Positions 51,991 through 64,000 of a stretch of 64,000 bases of DNA are shown one piece after another. Position 1 is the stretch's first letter; the number at the start of each line of letters is the position of its first letter. The notes beneath the pieces are model-generated. The model was given only the letters and a program-made list of their open reading frames with translations. It searched no databases and had not been told where the DNA came from. The translations under genes were made by a program, and so were the position numbers. Location of the stretch: the NCBI RefSeq assembly GCF_040581485.1, contig NC_090128.1:9176001-9240000 (forward strand), in the 5' to 3' direction. The DNA comes from Linepithema humile (taxonomy: Eukaryota; Arthropoda; Insecta; Hymenoptera; Formicidae).

Positions 51991-52036
<46 letters not shown>
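51991..52036 (+). repeat. Poly(T) run, 46 bases
   Basis: Unusually long homopolymer. Read on the minus strand it could be the poly(A) tail of a retroposed sequence, but no target-site duplication or element body was found. Confidence 0.95.
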
Positions 52037-52037
<1 letters not shown>

Positions 52038-55000
52038 ATAACGTTTCGTTACATTTTTAATATTCTTTTAAAAGTTTGCCCTCCGTTTTAAAATATTAAT
52101 TGAAATATCTTGTTAGACGTAATCCCGAGCGCGAAGGATGTTCGCGAGTATTTCAAGCGTGTAATCGCATCATCCGCGTTACAGTGCCCAGGAGCGCGCA
52201 ATATTCGTGTGTCGAGCAGCTTTGCAAGGAATTCTAAGGATGCCAATGCAGCGGCGAAGAATTCAAGAATTCGAGCGATTCTGTCGGAAGTTTCTCCGGT
52301 ACGTTAAAAACGCGAAGTGGGTCGTCGAAGAATCTCTCGTGTCCATTCGCTGCTGCGCGGTTTGCGGGTGGCGTTTTATTCGAGAAGGAGACTGTTCGTA
52401 AAGAGAGAAATGTACTTCGGAGAAATATCCTCGAAAGAGATCCTTCATTAGCATCGATCGGCGATCGGGAGGCGTGGGAGAGATTGTTTATCTTGCGCGA
52501 GAATATTCTGAAGAGTCCCGCGCGATATTCCTGAATCTCGGCGCGCGTTTACCGCCGTCGTAACTTGCCGAGGTTGATAAACCTCCGACGCCAACACAAC
52601 CACGATCACCATCGCCGTCATCCAAGACTTTTTTCATCGTACTTCTGTACCACTTCGCCTCGGCCGCGACGTTCAGCTCCTTATCTCGTTTCACGCGCGC
52701 GTACGCCCATGGTTGCCCTCGCCCGTCGTAACGGTCGTATGTGTGTTTTGTGGTAGTAATATTGAGTCGTCAAGAGACACCCACGCGGAGCAGCCGGAAA
52801 GGGCTGCAGGGATGAAGAAGAGAATCGCGCGCGCCTCGTGGAAAAACGCACGCCCGATAAATCTTCTTTCGCACGACGTATAATTAGTCCCGGCTGCTTT
52901 CCCTTCTCTCGCGCATTCTCCTTCACTTTCGAACGTTCCATTCGTGCTTTTTTTTGTATGCGTATTTTCGAGATTCACGTCGTAAAAGAAAAAACCGAGA
53001 ATACAGTTAAAAAGAGATAAAAACTTTCCTTGAGAAAAAAATCTCATTATCGAGTTTTTGCAGAGAAAAAAATTTAAATGGGTGTATAATAAGAGTCTTT
53101 TAAGTACAATTTGTTCAGTTAAAAAAAAAGAAAAATTAACTCTGAATAATTAATAAAATAATAAACTTTTAAATTGAATAAAGACATTTATAAATACGCA
53201 AATAATTTTTATACGTATATTAAATATCTATAATAATGTTGAAATTTCTTTTCAACAAAAATCGAGCTGTCTTTCCTTGCACATAAATCACTTTGTAAAT
53301 TAATTTTCCGAAAAGATCAAAATCCGTGATGCAAGCGAGGAATTGAATTGGGCTCGCAGGGAGCAACCTACTTCGATATATCGGCCCATCTAAACAGTCG
53401 GAGGCCCCGCGAGGAAACACGAGCATCAATGTTTACCCTCGCCGGTATGCTAGACGCGCCGATTGAGCTGTCAAGTTCTAGATTACATTTGTCATAAGCC
53501 ATAACCGTTCCTCATGTCTTAATCTATGATCGGCCGTTCTCCAAGCACGACGGTACAGCGCGCAGTTACGTTTATCTGACACTCGGCACTCGTCTCATGA
53601 ATGAAGTTCACACGAGACCCTAGATTGATCGTTTCGTCCGTTTTAAACTTGCATCATAAAGAGCATGGTGTCGTATTAATTTTCTTAAATAAATTCGTAT
53701 CATCTATCTGCCTCGTTAATCTAAATATGCGCGCGTAATGCCTTAACGCGGCCTTTAACGGTTCGAAACGAGCGCATACAACAAGTATATCGATCCTTGT
53801 CGCGATCGTGAAAAGTTTGCGCAACAGAAAATGAGAAAATATTTAATTTCGTAAAGCGGTCGCATGAATATATACATACACAATTTTTCAAATTATTAAA
53901 ATAGCGGATTTTAATAAATTAAAATAAGAAACTAAAGATAAAATTTGATTTCAGAAAATCAATTTAAGAATTTACTCACTAAGCATCAATTCACGTCAAC
54001 ACAGATAATGAAGGTAGCCGAAGCGCTGCTTATGACTGGTAAATTCGTTTAACCGCTCTGTAAGAAGAACGTGACTTTTTATTCGAACTGGCGCTTGTAG
54101 CGTGTCTCTTAACCCATTCGCAGGTTAAAAGTTTAATTTCTCATCCGTCTGTCTGTCCATTTTATACAATGTGCAAACAAATCGTACCTAACCAGATTAC
54201 AAAGCATAAATCAAGTGTCAGTCAAATGGATGCTGTGTCAAAAGCGATAGCGCAGTGGCGAACGTTGTCCGATAACTATCGAGTGAAGGATAGTGTCGCA
54301 ACAGCATTCGTCAATACCGTGTTGCGAATGTGCCTATTGTGTGGTAACATCGCGAACGTATCGTCTCTATGCAAATTAACCGGTCTTTTAGACACGGATT
54401 TCATTATCACCGATCATCGATCGGAATCTCAATTTAAATTAGTACATATCACGATCGCGCTCTTTAGATCCTACGAAGATCAGAACGCGGCATCTTAATC
54501 ATCGCCATGACACTATTGTACTTACAAACGCGCTTGTTCGCACTTCCGTAGATAGCTATTAATCGCCAACAATGATTAATGATTTAGTGGCGCGAACTCG
54601 ATTTTCGACGTCGACGACTCAATGCATGATCGATACGAGTAGGCTCATCGTGCAAGAGAAAATAATCAAAAAGAAAGGCACGGTGTAAAAAGAGACATTA
54701 TTCATCCGTGACTGATTATATCTATAAATATCAATATCGCAAGAATAATGTTTGAAAATGAAACTTGAGCATAAACGGGACTTTCTCCAATTTTGTATTT
54801 AATTATTAGGTGATAAAATATGACAAGAAAGTAGTTTTAATTTTATATTTCTCATGCAGTTTATTCTTTGCGCAAGAAATAATTTCTTCAACGAAGAGTT
54901 ATTTACTGTCATAAAATATCGCAAAATAACTTCACCATGAAAAAGCTGAAAAATTAAGTATCAGTCGACGAGCAACTGCGTGGAACGACGCTAAACGATC

Positions 55001-55090
55001 ATTACCAAAGAGAATCGATTCGTTCGCTATGTGGAAGAAATGAAGTTATAGCTGCGGAGATTCTTCTGAGTCGTAAAACACGTTACTCAC

Positions 55091-55125
55091 GGGAACGATC
55101 GATGAAAATCGAATGCAGGTATTGC

Positions 55126-55165
<40 letters not shown>

Positions 55166-55353
55166 AAGAAACGTACGGCCGTAACCGCCGCGCAGATTAT
55201 GTGAACGCATCGAATGACATTCCGGACGTTTAGCGAGCTCGCATAAATCCGTGGAAACGCACGGCCGACGTATCTCGCCCACGATATGTCCATAATTGCG
55301 ACGAGACGGCCAATCGCGTGGCCGTCGCGTCGCAATCCGTCTCCGGAGGCCAT
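55091..55353 (-). CDS. Candidate first coding exon with favourable start context (weak)
   Basis: An ATG in the context tgcaagATGGCC (A at -3, G at +4) opens a frame of 87 codons plus two bases. It ends at TTCCC followed by GTGAGT. It begins MASGDGLRRDG. The last third runs through a (CT)n microsatellite, translated as Leu-Ser repeats, which argues against it being real throughout. No family is recognised. Confidence 0.15.
55125..55168 (+). repeat. Interrupted (GA)n microsatellite
   Basis: GA units interrupted by GAAA. Confidence 0.9.
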
Positions 55354-55761
55354 CTTGCAGGAACGAAAAATACAAGAGAGAAGAAAAAAATGAGGCGAGT
55401 GCGTCCACGCGAGTACGACTGAATCCACTTTCCAGTCGATCGATCGCTCGCCCACGATATCCCCTTCGTCACGTCGTAATCATCGATAAACTGTAACATC
55501 GCATCATTAGTCAAGCATTCCGTCCAAAGTTGAATATTAATGAACGCACAATTTCGTATGTAATTCCGATTGTGTCGGCTGCGTAGATCTGTTTTGAATT
55601 AATCATCATCTTACATCAAAGTATGCAATTAGATACATTTATTACGCAAGTATTAATCGCAAGCATTTAAATGCATCCGAACAAAACAAAGTGGATTTTA
55701 CTGCTTATCGACAATACTATTATTATTTAACTGTGATTAGAATAGAAAAATTATTGTACAC

Positions 55762-55765
<4 letters not shown>

Positions 55766-55803
<38 letters not shown>
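55766..55803 (+). repeat. Poly(A) run, 38 bases
   Basis: Long homopolymer in AT-rich sequence. No retroelement was recognised upstream. Confidence 0.95.
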
Positions 55804-55808
<5 letters not shown>

Positions 55809-57704
55809 TGGCCAAAGAATTTGCGATTGAAAATAAAGTTGAAATTCTGAGACATCCTTCAGTTATATTTGCGCAACGGTTTGTTTCTTGCGGGAGCAAA
55901 CGCGATTAATCTGAGGAAGTAGGCAAGAAAGGTAGAAAATCGCGTCTCGTTAGCGGCTCGTTAGAACAAGCGATAACTCTTTCTCTCTCGGTGCCGCGAA
56001 AGAAACTCCTAGCCTTTGGATAAGCGAGCGGATAAGCCTCCGTAAGCTATTTTAAGAACAATACTCGAGGTACTGTTAAAGAGCAATCGTTTTTATATTT
56101 TCATATTAGAGAGTAAAATAATTGATAATTAATTAACCGATTACTTTACTAAAGTCTCGCGCAAACATGATTTTGCAACAAATACTTTATATATAAATTT
56201 TATTTTATCTCATAATAATCTTGAAGAGTACAAGCGCTTTATTTTTTCAATGTGTGAAAAAAATAAGTTAATTAACATCAATTTATCCGTCAGACACATG
56301 ATGTAACGAGTCTTGCGAGAAACATTTCGTCGCGCATGCCGACGCGTTTCGATCAACAGGCTCAAACTGTCCTCCTTATAACTCACACAGGCGTACGGGC
56401 AGGAGTCAGAGAATCCGTACTAAATTCAAAAAGGTCATTTTCGCACCCGAGCCGTCGAACGGTGGCAAATTACCGTCGAACGATTTCACGGCGGCGGTCG
56501 TCGCTTAAATGTCGGTCGCCGACTGACAGCCTAACGATCACGTGGCCGAATTGATGACTACCGTTACCTTAATCACAGGTCGGCAATGCCAGCTAACAAG
56601 TTAAGGATCGGGCCCGCATATAGTAATGCGTTGCAACTACACGGGCCATCGATCAGAGAGCCCGGGCCCTCTTCGCGGTCGCGCCCGCCGCGATTTTTGC
56701 GTGTCCGACACTTGACCCGCCGTAATCAAAATAATCGACAACATCAACGATCCAACATGTTACAATCTTGCAAACACAAGTGTAAAAAGTGACAGCTTTG
56801 ATGTTAAATAGCGCGTAAACCATGAGTCAAAAATCTGTTAAAAAATTCACTTGAATTTAATTGAAAGATAAAATTTCGTTTTCAATTTCGATTATTTCTC
56901 AGAATCTCTTAATTTTCAATATTAAGTTATTCCGCAATTAAATTGATGTGTAAAATATCATTAAAGTTTACGCGAAAATTTAAGAATATTCTATATACAT
57001 ATTTACTTGAATGCAACAATAGCTTCTACGATTTTTCTCTGATTCATAGATTTTTCTCTCGTGATTCTTCGCTTGAGATTGTATCTCGAGATAAACCGGA
57101 TGACTCCCTGTAAATCGGACTCTCGTTGCGTTGCTAATGTTGTCGTTAACGTGTCGCGTTTCGAAAGATTGCGCACACACGGCACGGTGCAAGCTCACGC
57201 AGCGTCGCGTATTACGCTCGGCGGCGTTTGTCCGACGTGATCGGCGCAAACGAGGAGATACGTTCCCGTCCGCTCTGCGTTTATCTGCGATCTACCGATC
57301 GTTCGTAAAGGCGCGTCTTTGTACGACTCTGAGGGTTTGATCATCCTTTTCCTTGCCGCCCTATGTGCTCTCCACAACACTACGACAATCTACGTCGTTT
57401 GCTATCGCGTCATAGTTTCGACGGTTTGTTTGCGATGTCGAAGTCGTGTATTCTACAGAGCGGAACAAGCCGCCACTTTTTGTATCACTGCAACTTTTTG
57501 CATCGTGCGCTTTATTTATTGTTTAGCTATCGTAAATGCTATTAAAATAAAATTCTTATACATATCAATTTTTTGACGATATTATTTTAATACGAGAATC
57601 AAAATTTTCTTGATTAAATATTTATATTCATAAAATATAATTTTGTTTGCAAATTAAAATATTTTATATAGTCCAAATTATTTTATTTTATTTATACAGC
57701 AAGA

Positions 57705-57889
57705 TTCAGATCCGTCTGAATAAAAATTGAGATGCTAATCGAGTGTAAAACTATCAAGATCCGTGTTTATCTCCGAAGATTGAACAATTAAATCCGGTAT
57801 TCCGTTTCTCGCGTGCAAGGATGCCGCCACAGATTCCTGGTTACCTCGGCTAATTTCTCTCTCTCGCGTCGCGATCGCGCGGCGACGTG
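57705..57889 (+). repeat. Copy 1 of a second diverged direct duplication
   Basis: Aligns with 58353-58518. Shared blocks in order are: cag then a ccgtctgaataaaa-like block, a cgtgtttatctccgaag-like block, agattcctggttacctc, taatttct, and cgtcgcgatcgcgcgg. Confidence 0.55.
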
Positions 57890-58352
57890 GTTGCACAATA
57901 GCGCGCGCGCGCGAAGGTTCGACTACGAAAACGTCGACGTAAGGAGATCCATCAATCCGAGGCCGGTCGGCGTGTATCTCTCCGGGACGAGAGTATCGAT
58001 CGTATCGATCCTGCTTGTCGAGGCGCGCGTAGGTACGCGCGAGTCCGACGAAAGTATCGGGATTCCTGTCTGCTCGCTTGACCACCAGAGGCGATTCCCG
58101 CGTCTCTTCCTCTCGCCGCTCCTTCTTCGTTTCTCTGCCTGATCCAGCTCTCCGTTCGCGGATATGTACGATCCATCGAGATCACAAGCGGCGACTTTCC
58201 CACGACCTTTTTGCCCGCGTTTTTATTAATCGCGATAATAGCTAGTTTATCTAACGCTCTACGCGTGCCTCGACATTTTTCTGATAAACTGTGTACCGAT
58301 AAGTCTAATTAGCTAAGTTGACACGTTATCAATTATTCGCGCTGCTATAAAA

Positions 58353-58518
58353 CTCAGACGCGTCCGAATAAAAGTTTAAATATCTGTAAAATCACAGATA
58401 TTTAAATATATTCGCGTTTGCTTGAAGGAGTTAAAAATTAATTCAAAGCTGCAATGATAGATTCCCGATTGCCTCAGATAATTTCTTACCCCGGCGTCGT
58501 GATCGCGCGGCTGATAAA
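58353..58518 (+). repeat. Copy 2 of the second diverged direct duplication
   Basis: Partner of 57705-57889, about 645 bases downstream in the same orientation. It carries agattcccgattgcctc, taatttct and cgtcgtgatcgcgcgg. It also contains the inverted repeat at 58375-58406, which the other copy lacks. Confidence 0.55.
58375..58406. repeat. AT-rich inverted repeat, 13-bp perfect arms, 6-base loop
   Basis: tttaaatatctgt at 58375-58387 pairs with 58394-58406 around aaaatc. It lies inside the second copy of the local duplication described for 57705-58518 and is not present in the first copy. Confidence 0.5.
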
Positions 58519-61500
58519 AACGGAGTTTCAATTAATTAAATCTGGTTTCTTCTGCGCTTTCTGTTTGCAATTGGATTAGTTATTCACTTCATTAGCAATA
58601 CGCCTTGATTAATTATTAATAACATGTAATACAGTAGACAAAACCTGGCCCCTCATATTTATCACTTGTCATCTATCATACGTTTATCGTAAGCGATCGT
58701 GCAGGTAGCCGCGATCTGCACGGATATGAAGCTATAGATTATATATAGCGTGATTCATCGAACTGGGTTTTTTTATCACGATCAACGTTTTTTCGAGCTC
58801 GCATATCCGAAGATGCGCGATAGCTTCTCATCGGACCTCTCGTGAGTGCGTTCCATCGAGAACCGCGCGGCGATATTAACCCATTAACGTTTATAAATCG
58901 CCGCTGAATGGTGCGTGAGTTGACTGCGAAGTGCGTTTCGCGACGTGCATTTTCAATGCTAAATATCACGTGAGTCCCCGTGCCGGTCCCGACCAGAGAC
59001 GGATTACCAATGCAATCAGCAAAAAGAGAAGAAAAAAAATTCCTGATAGATCGATTAGATACGTATGTTAATTACATAATTATATATTTACTACATTATT
59101 TCATTATATTAATAAAAAAAATACGCATCTAATATATATAATTTAATATTACTTACTTTTATATATAAAAATGTTTTTTATTTGTAAGATTTCTTACGTA
59201 GAAGAAAATATATTATTTAGAAAATTTATAATTCATAATTTGTTCAACTTTTTAGAAATATAAGATAAAAAATTAGCATAAAAATTTTATTCGAAATAAT
59301 CTCTTAGCGATCCGTCCCTGTTCTTCGGCGAAGTAGAGGGTAGAGAGAAGAAAATGGCGAAAGAGGATCGACGCATGGACACGTAGGAAGGTGGAAGAGA
59401 CCATGTCACGTTTGCGGAACCGCTGCGGAAATGCCTGCTCGTGACCGATCGAGTGTCACGTGCCGCGCGGTATCGTACTTCGCGACGAACGATTATTTCC
59501 CTTTCGCCTTCTACGCTTAAGCAGCGGTCTCTGCTGTTCGATTAGAGGTGTCTGAAATTACGAGGATTCCGTCGACTCGCTGCCCCTTGCCGAGACCCTA
59601 CGCGTTCGCTGTCGTATGCGTAAAAATGGCGTATTTACAATCGCGCGCTCGTGCCACACCGCGCAATATCCTGACTTCCTTTAATCGGCTACTTTGAAGC
59701 ATGTGTTTATGCCGTTACGGTGGTTTCATTCGTCGGCAATAACTATGTTGTCGAAGATAATGCGCTGCAATGAGGATAACGTCGCGCGGGACGTAGAAAA
59801 CATCTCCCGCGCGAGCCCCAACGTAATTAATACGTTGCCGGAAAATACGCTCTCACCCCTCGCGCTCGCGTCGGATAAAATGAATTATCACCGACAATTA
59901 TTATCGAGTGAAATACGATGGAAGGGTCAGACGCGAGGTGAGGCGCGTGACAGCCGACAATTATTCCTAATGCGCGCCTTCTAAGCGACCGGTTCAAAGA
60001 AGAGGAAGACACGCGTATAACGGGAGAGAGAGAGAGAAAGCCCATAATTATTATCCCCAAGCGGGTTTTCAATCAAGGATTATTCGGCAAAAGACATTCT
60101 TCGCAGGCGACCGTGTCGAATCGAGAGTCGAGGACCCGTTCTGTGAGAGCGCGCGAACAGAGTCTTCCTCTTCGTCTATAATAATGTCGATAATAATAGG
60201 ACCGATCGAACGACGGACGACGAATTTGCGACGAGAGCGACGTGATAAATTATTATCCGCCATCTGCGCGCGGATTAATTAGTGAATTCGTCGACCGACG
60301 GCACGTCGGATGCCAAGAAGACGTCGGCGACGGGAAGCTCTAGCTACACACCGGGATGTTATTAATTGATCACGGACAGGTACTAATTGCGCCTCTATCG
60401 CGTCGGGAAACGAGCCGCATGTATGCGTTTCAAAGTCAAGTTTACTGATTTACGAGTTCAGTTTCCGAGACGTTTCGGAATAATTCGGGTTGTTCTCTTT
60501 TCGGTTTAAGTTTTGCGCGTGATTACGTACAATTACTTAAAATGCTTATAACAAATCTAACAGATAATTTCGACTTGTTCGATAAGCAAAAAAGTCGACT
60601 GCAGATTTGAAGCACCGGAAGACATTCCGGAGAACGTGGAATAAATTAAGCAAACTGGCGTCAGAGCAAAAAGTTACTGAGTTTGTCATGTAATAAATTC
60701 CAAATTAATTGCGTGTTTAATAATAACCTACGTAAAACGCAGCCAAGAAGTTTTAGATTCTTATTTCTAATGATACACGTATAGATGCAAACTTGATCAA
60801 GATGCAAGAGAATCGCATTGGAGACATTGTAAGTAAGAAATGTTGATCGAGATGATTCCGGCCGCTCGCTCGGGAGGAATCCTTCGATAACGTCAGCGAA
60901 ATTACTGAGTAACGAAGAAGTTCCGTTCGACGTGTATAATGGGCCGGCGGCGCGGCGCGGCGTGGCTTTCGCGCCGCGGCCGATCCTTCGTAACGGCGAG
61001 CGTACGACCGCCGTGTAACGCCACTCTTAAAGATAATGAGCGGTGTGATTGATCGTAAAGGTAATGACCATCGAAGCTCGCCCGGCGGCACGGTCCGAGC
61101 GGCCCGCGCGCGAAAAAAGGCGATCTTGCTTCGCTCGATTTCGAAAACTCCGCGGGAGGCGACTCGTTGCTCCGTTTCATCGACGGCGCCGTGCTGTCCG
61201 CAAAGATTACGGGCCGCGCGATAACACTCTTACGCATGCGTTTTTTTATAGCCGGCTAAGAGAGAGAGAAAGAGGGAAACGGGCGGCATTTGGTAATTCA
61301 TTTGTCACTAGTTTATCTGGAAAATCTTGGCACTCAATAAAATAATTTGTGAGAAAAAATTTATGCTTAATGAGAAACATTTAAGAAGTATGTTCTGAAA
61401 TTCAGACTAATTTTGTATCCGGAATTTAATCGAATACCATGTTTTAGTAAAATATTAAATATCTTAGCAATGGATTAAGATTCAATAATTTTAAGTTAAA

Positions 61501-64000
61501 AATCTATGCATCTCGTATGTTTTTCTACAGAAATAAAGCTCTATTTAGAAGCGTTTGCATAAATTAAATTAATTTTGATGCGGTTACGGTGTCTAAGTAG
61601 TGATAATGAGTGACAAAGACAGAAAGATACGCGTGACAGACACTTCGTTGCAGTCTAGTCGATTAGATGGATAAAAAGCGCGCGGCTCCTTTGAAGATCA
61701 CAAGCACTCAGGTTAACAGACAATATTTATCACACAGCAGATTATTAAATACCGCGGTTACGCAAGAGCCAGTCTTCTCGTCTCCGGTATCTGAAGCGGG
61801 CATCAAGATCGATGGAAGGTGGAGGAACACTAATCGGAACTAATGTACTCTACCTAGCTCGCCGTTACTAATTCACTCTTTTTTAAATCCTGACGATAAA
61901 AAAGGAAATACGAGGTCTGCGGGTCCCTCATTATCATTAGATGCATCGCCTTCGACGAGCCAGGAAATTAAATCCCGTGAATAAAAAAAATGTAAAGTCA
62001 AAGTATGAAATCATTCGCTGGATGAATACAGATAGGATAACATTTCTCGCGATATAAACACACGTATAATTCCATCTTGACTGTTATAAAATATAATTTT
62101 CAAATACAGAAAACAAATCTATCACATTCTATATGTGCGATTTTCGTTCCACAGAACGCGAGTATCCTACGCGAATTTATTCAATCGGCCAGCGGCTGTT
62201 AACGTAATATACGTATAATTTGGCCGGCTAGATTACGTATATTACGTTACTGAGCTAGATAGAAAGTTTCTTCAGCAAAAAGGTAAAAATCTTTTTCTAG
62301 TCTCGAAATCGGTTCGGTAGTCGAGGGTTGCTTCAGAGCGCAAGGGTAGATAAGTAGAAGGCAGCGCCCGCTTACTATAACGTAGGTGATTTCAGTAGAA
62401 TTCATGGTTGCTTGATTACAAGTAATAAACCGAGCGTTAAGACAAGATTTATGAGCATCTTCGGGCACCTATAGTCCCTGATCGCCACCCTGGGGCCCCG
62501 TTTCGTAGCCGTTTCTTTCGCCGCTCGCGATCCGCGCCGCGGGATCTTATCTTCGTCTGCCGATAGCTTCGAGAGGAGATCGAAAGTGAACAAGATTGAA
62601 GAGATGCGAGAGCTATTTCTATTTATCACAGCTGATATCGCGCACTTATAGGTCGGTAATCTATTTCATATATTTCAAAGTATGTTTTATGATAATAAAT
62701 GTTTAATTCAGTAATACAATTAAATTTATAGAAAATTCTTTGCGCACTGTAATGCGTCAAAAAAAATGTTAATATTTTAATAACAGCTTCAAAGCGAATT
62801 GTTTGGGAAAATTATCCAATAATTTCAGAACGCGATTTTGCACGGATTCGCCATCGGTTTGTCCTCGTCAATTCTAATTGGCGGACGATATCGAGAGGCG
62901 TAGCGATCGCGATTATTCTTCGAGACGCCTAGCTTCATTGCAATATGCATGACACGCTATACGTTACCGAAGTCGAGAAACGAGTTCGGTGTGCGCGCCA
63001 GTCTCTCGGCTCTAACCGGCTCGTTAATGAGAAGATCGATAAATTACTTAACCGTAAAAAAGCTCTCGCAGTCTCGTCTACCTCGCACAAAAATTTCGGC
63101 AAGTGCACGACGACGAGCGATTTCCAGACAGCGAAAATTGACTCGCCCGTACTATTTGTTTATGCAAACAACTCGAAGCGCAATACTTTTCCATGGAAGT
63201 ACTGTCGTTAAACGCGTATTCACTTACAGGGGATAATAACCACTCGCGGGAGAAACTCGAGCCGAATATTTTTAGGTACCTCTCGGAATCGCGAAACTGC
63301 TTTCAAACGTTCGCTGGGTGGTCGGAAACTCGATGAGCGGTTAAACGAGTGAAAACGTGGCTTTACTTCGATACATATGTATACGAATAAATTATTGATT
63401 AATTGAAAAATAACTGTTTAATCGGATGCACACATGGCTTTCGAGTTTGAGCGCGTGTTTATCGCGGTAAGTGCGATAGCGGGCAGAGGGAGCTCGAGGA
63501 AACGGCGAAGGAGCATTTTTAGACGATCAATTACTGCAAGGAAGTTTGCTGCCCTGGGTGGTCGTGAAATCACCGCTGATAAACGGTTGCGGAGAACAAA
63601 TTTTCTATCTCTAGGGGCGAATCTGTACGAAAGCTAACGAAATTTTAAGCTCCTTTCGAATTCTAAATCCCTAAGATTTCAACAAAATCAGTTTGCTTAT
63701 ATTAGTATGAACCAATATTTTCTAATCATTTATATTCCATATGTAGAAAAGAATTCACTATCTTTAACATTTTATTATAACTTATAATTTCTTATTCTGA
63801 TTTGATATATAATACTTATTTTTTATTACCTTAATATTAATTATTGTTAAATGTCTTAGTTGACGTAATATATTCGATTTTATAATATATTTCTAGTTTT
63901 TTAATATATTTGTACAAAAAAATAAATGCCTTTCTAGTGTGTTTTATCCTCTCGTGAGTTTAATCTTAAAAATTAACTTCACGCTACAAAAAATCACCGT
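58519..64000. other. Noncoding stretch, nothing certain
   Basis: AT-rich at 59040-59300, 61330-61580 and 63650-64000; CpG-rich at 60900-61260. Apart from the inverted repeat at 62200-62249, only chance frames and isolated splice-like signals are visible. Confidence 0.5.
62200..62249. repeat. Inverted repeat with 16-bp perfect arms
   Basis: The arms taacgtaatatacgta (62200-62215) and its reverse complement (62234-62249) flank an 18-base spacer containing tggccggc. This can form a hairpin or act as a paired protein-binding site. The arms are AT-rich with TACGTA and TTACGT cores. Function is unknown. Confidence 0.55.

Larger units (their letters stand above)
51488..57704. other. Noncoding stretch with long homopolymers
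   Basis: Contains the 46-base T run, the 38-base A run, a GA repeat and AT-rich DNA at 53040-53270 and 56080-56270. A 109-codon frame at 54169-54498 (plus) is within chance expectation and unrecognised. Confidence 0.45.

Noticed and set aside
54169..54498. 109-codon plus-strand frame with fairly protein-like composition
   Set aside because: A frame this long is expected by chance in 64 kb. No splice context, no recognised domain, no supporting neighbours.
1..64000. Prokaryotic features (operons, CRISPR arrays, insertion sequences), telomeric TTAGG arrays, intact transposons, viral genes
   Set aside because: None was seen. The sequence has the character of insect intronic or intergenic DNA.

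Overview
The window looks like insect nuclear DNA, most likely from a hymenopteran such as an ant. There are no dense long reading frames, operons or ribosome binding sites. CpG dinucleotides are abundant and not depleted, CpG-rich blocks alternate with AT-rich blocks, and (CT)n/(GA)n microsatellites and long poly(A)/poly(T) runs are common. The species cannot be named from the sequence.

I can defend only one protein-coding locus: three consecutive internal exons on the minus strand at 42175-42075, 41959-41727 and 39857-39664. They have GT/AG boundaries, and the reading phase matches at both junctions (phase 0, then phase 2). Together they encode about 175 residues: a compact hydrophobic/aromatic exon, then a Ser/Thr-rich to Lys/Asp/Arg-rich exon, then a polar Gly/Lys/Pro-rich exon. 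I do not recognise the family. The 5' end lies above 42.2 kb and the 3' end below 39.6 kb, so much of the window is probably intron or flank of this gene. Several weaker exon candidates with good splice signals are listed at low confidence: plus strand 18578-18670, and minus strand 46347-46941, 47570-47790, 30828-30944, 17719-17806 and 55091-55353.

Other content by region: CpG-rich, promoter-like blocks near 2.3-2.7 kb (with a palindromic CACGTG site) and 13.3-14.8 kb (with a strongly purine-biased plus strand); TAAT-rich candidate regulatory segments at 8.2-8.4 and 9.8-10.0 kb; two local diverged direct duplications (27.5/28.2 kb and 57.7/58.4 kb); and simple repeats throughout. There are two notable inverted repeats. 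The one at 51214-51291 forms a 30-bp stem and has the size of a microRNA precursor. The one at 62200-62249 has 16-bp perfect arms.

I found no tRNA, rRNA, CRISPR array, intact transposon or recognisable viral gene. Nothing here amounts to a new multi-gene system. The best leads are the stem-loop at 51.2 kb and the unidentified minus-strand gene.
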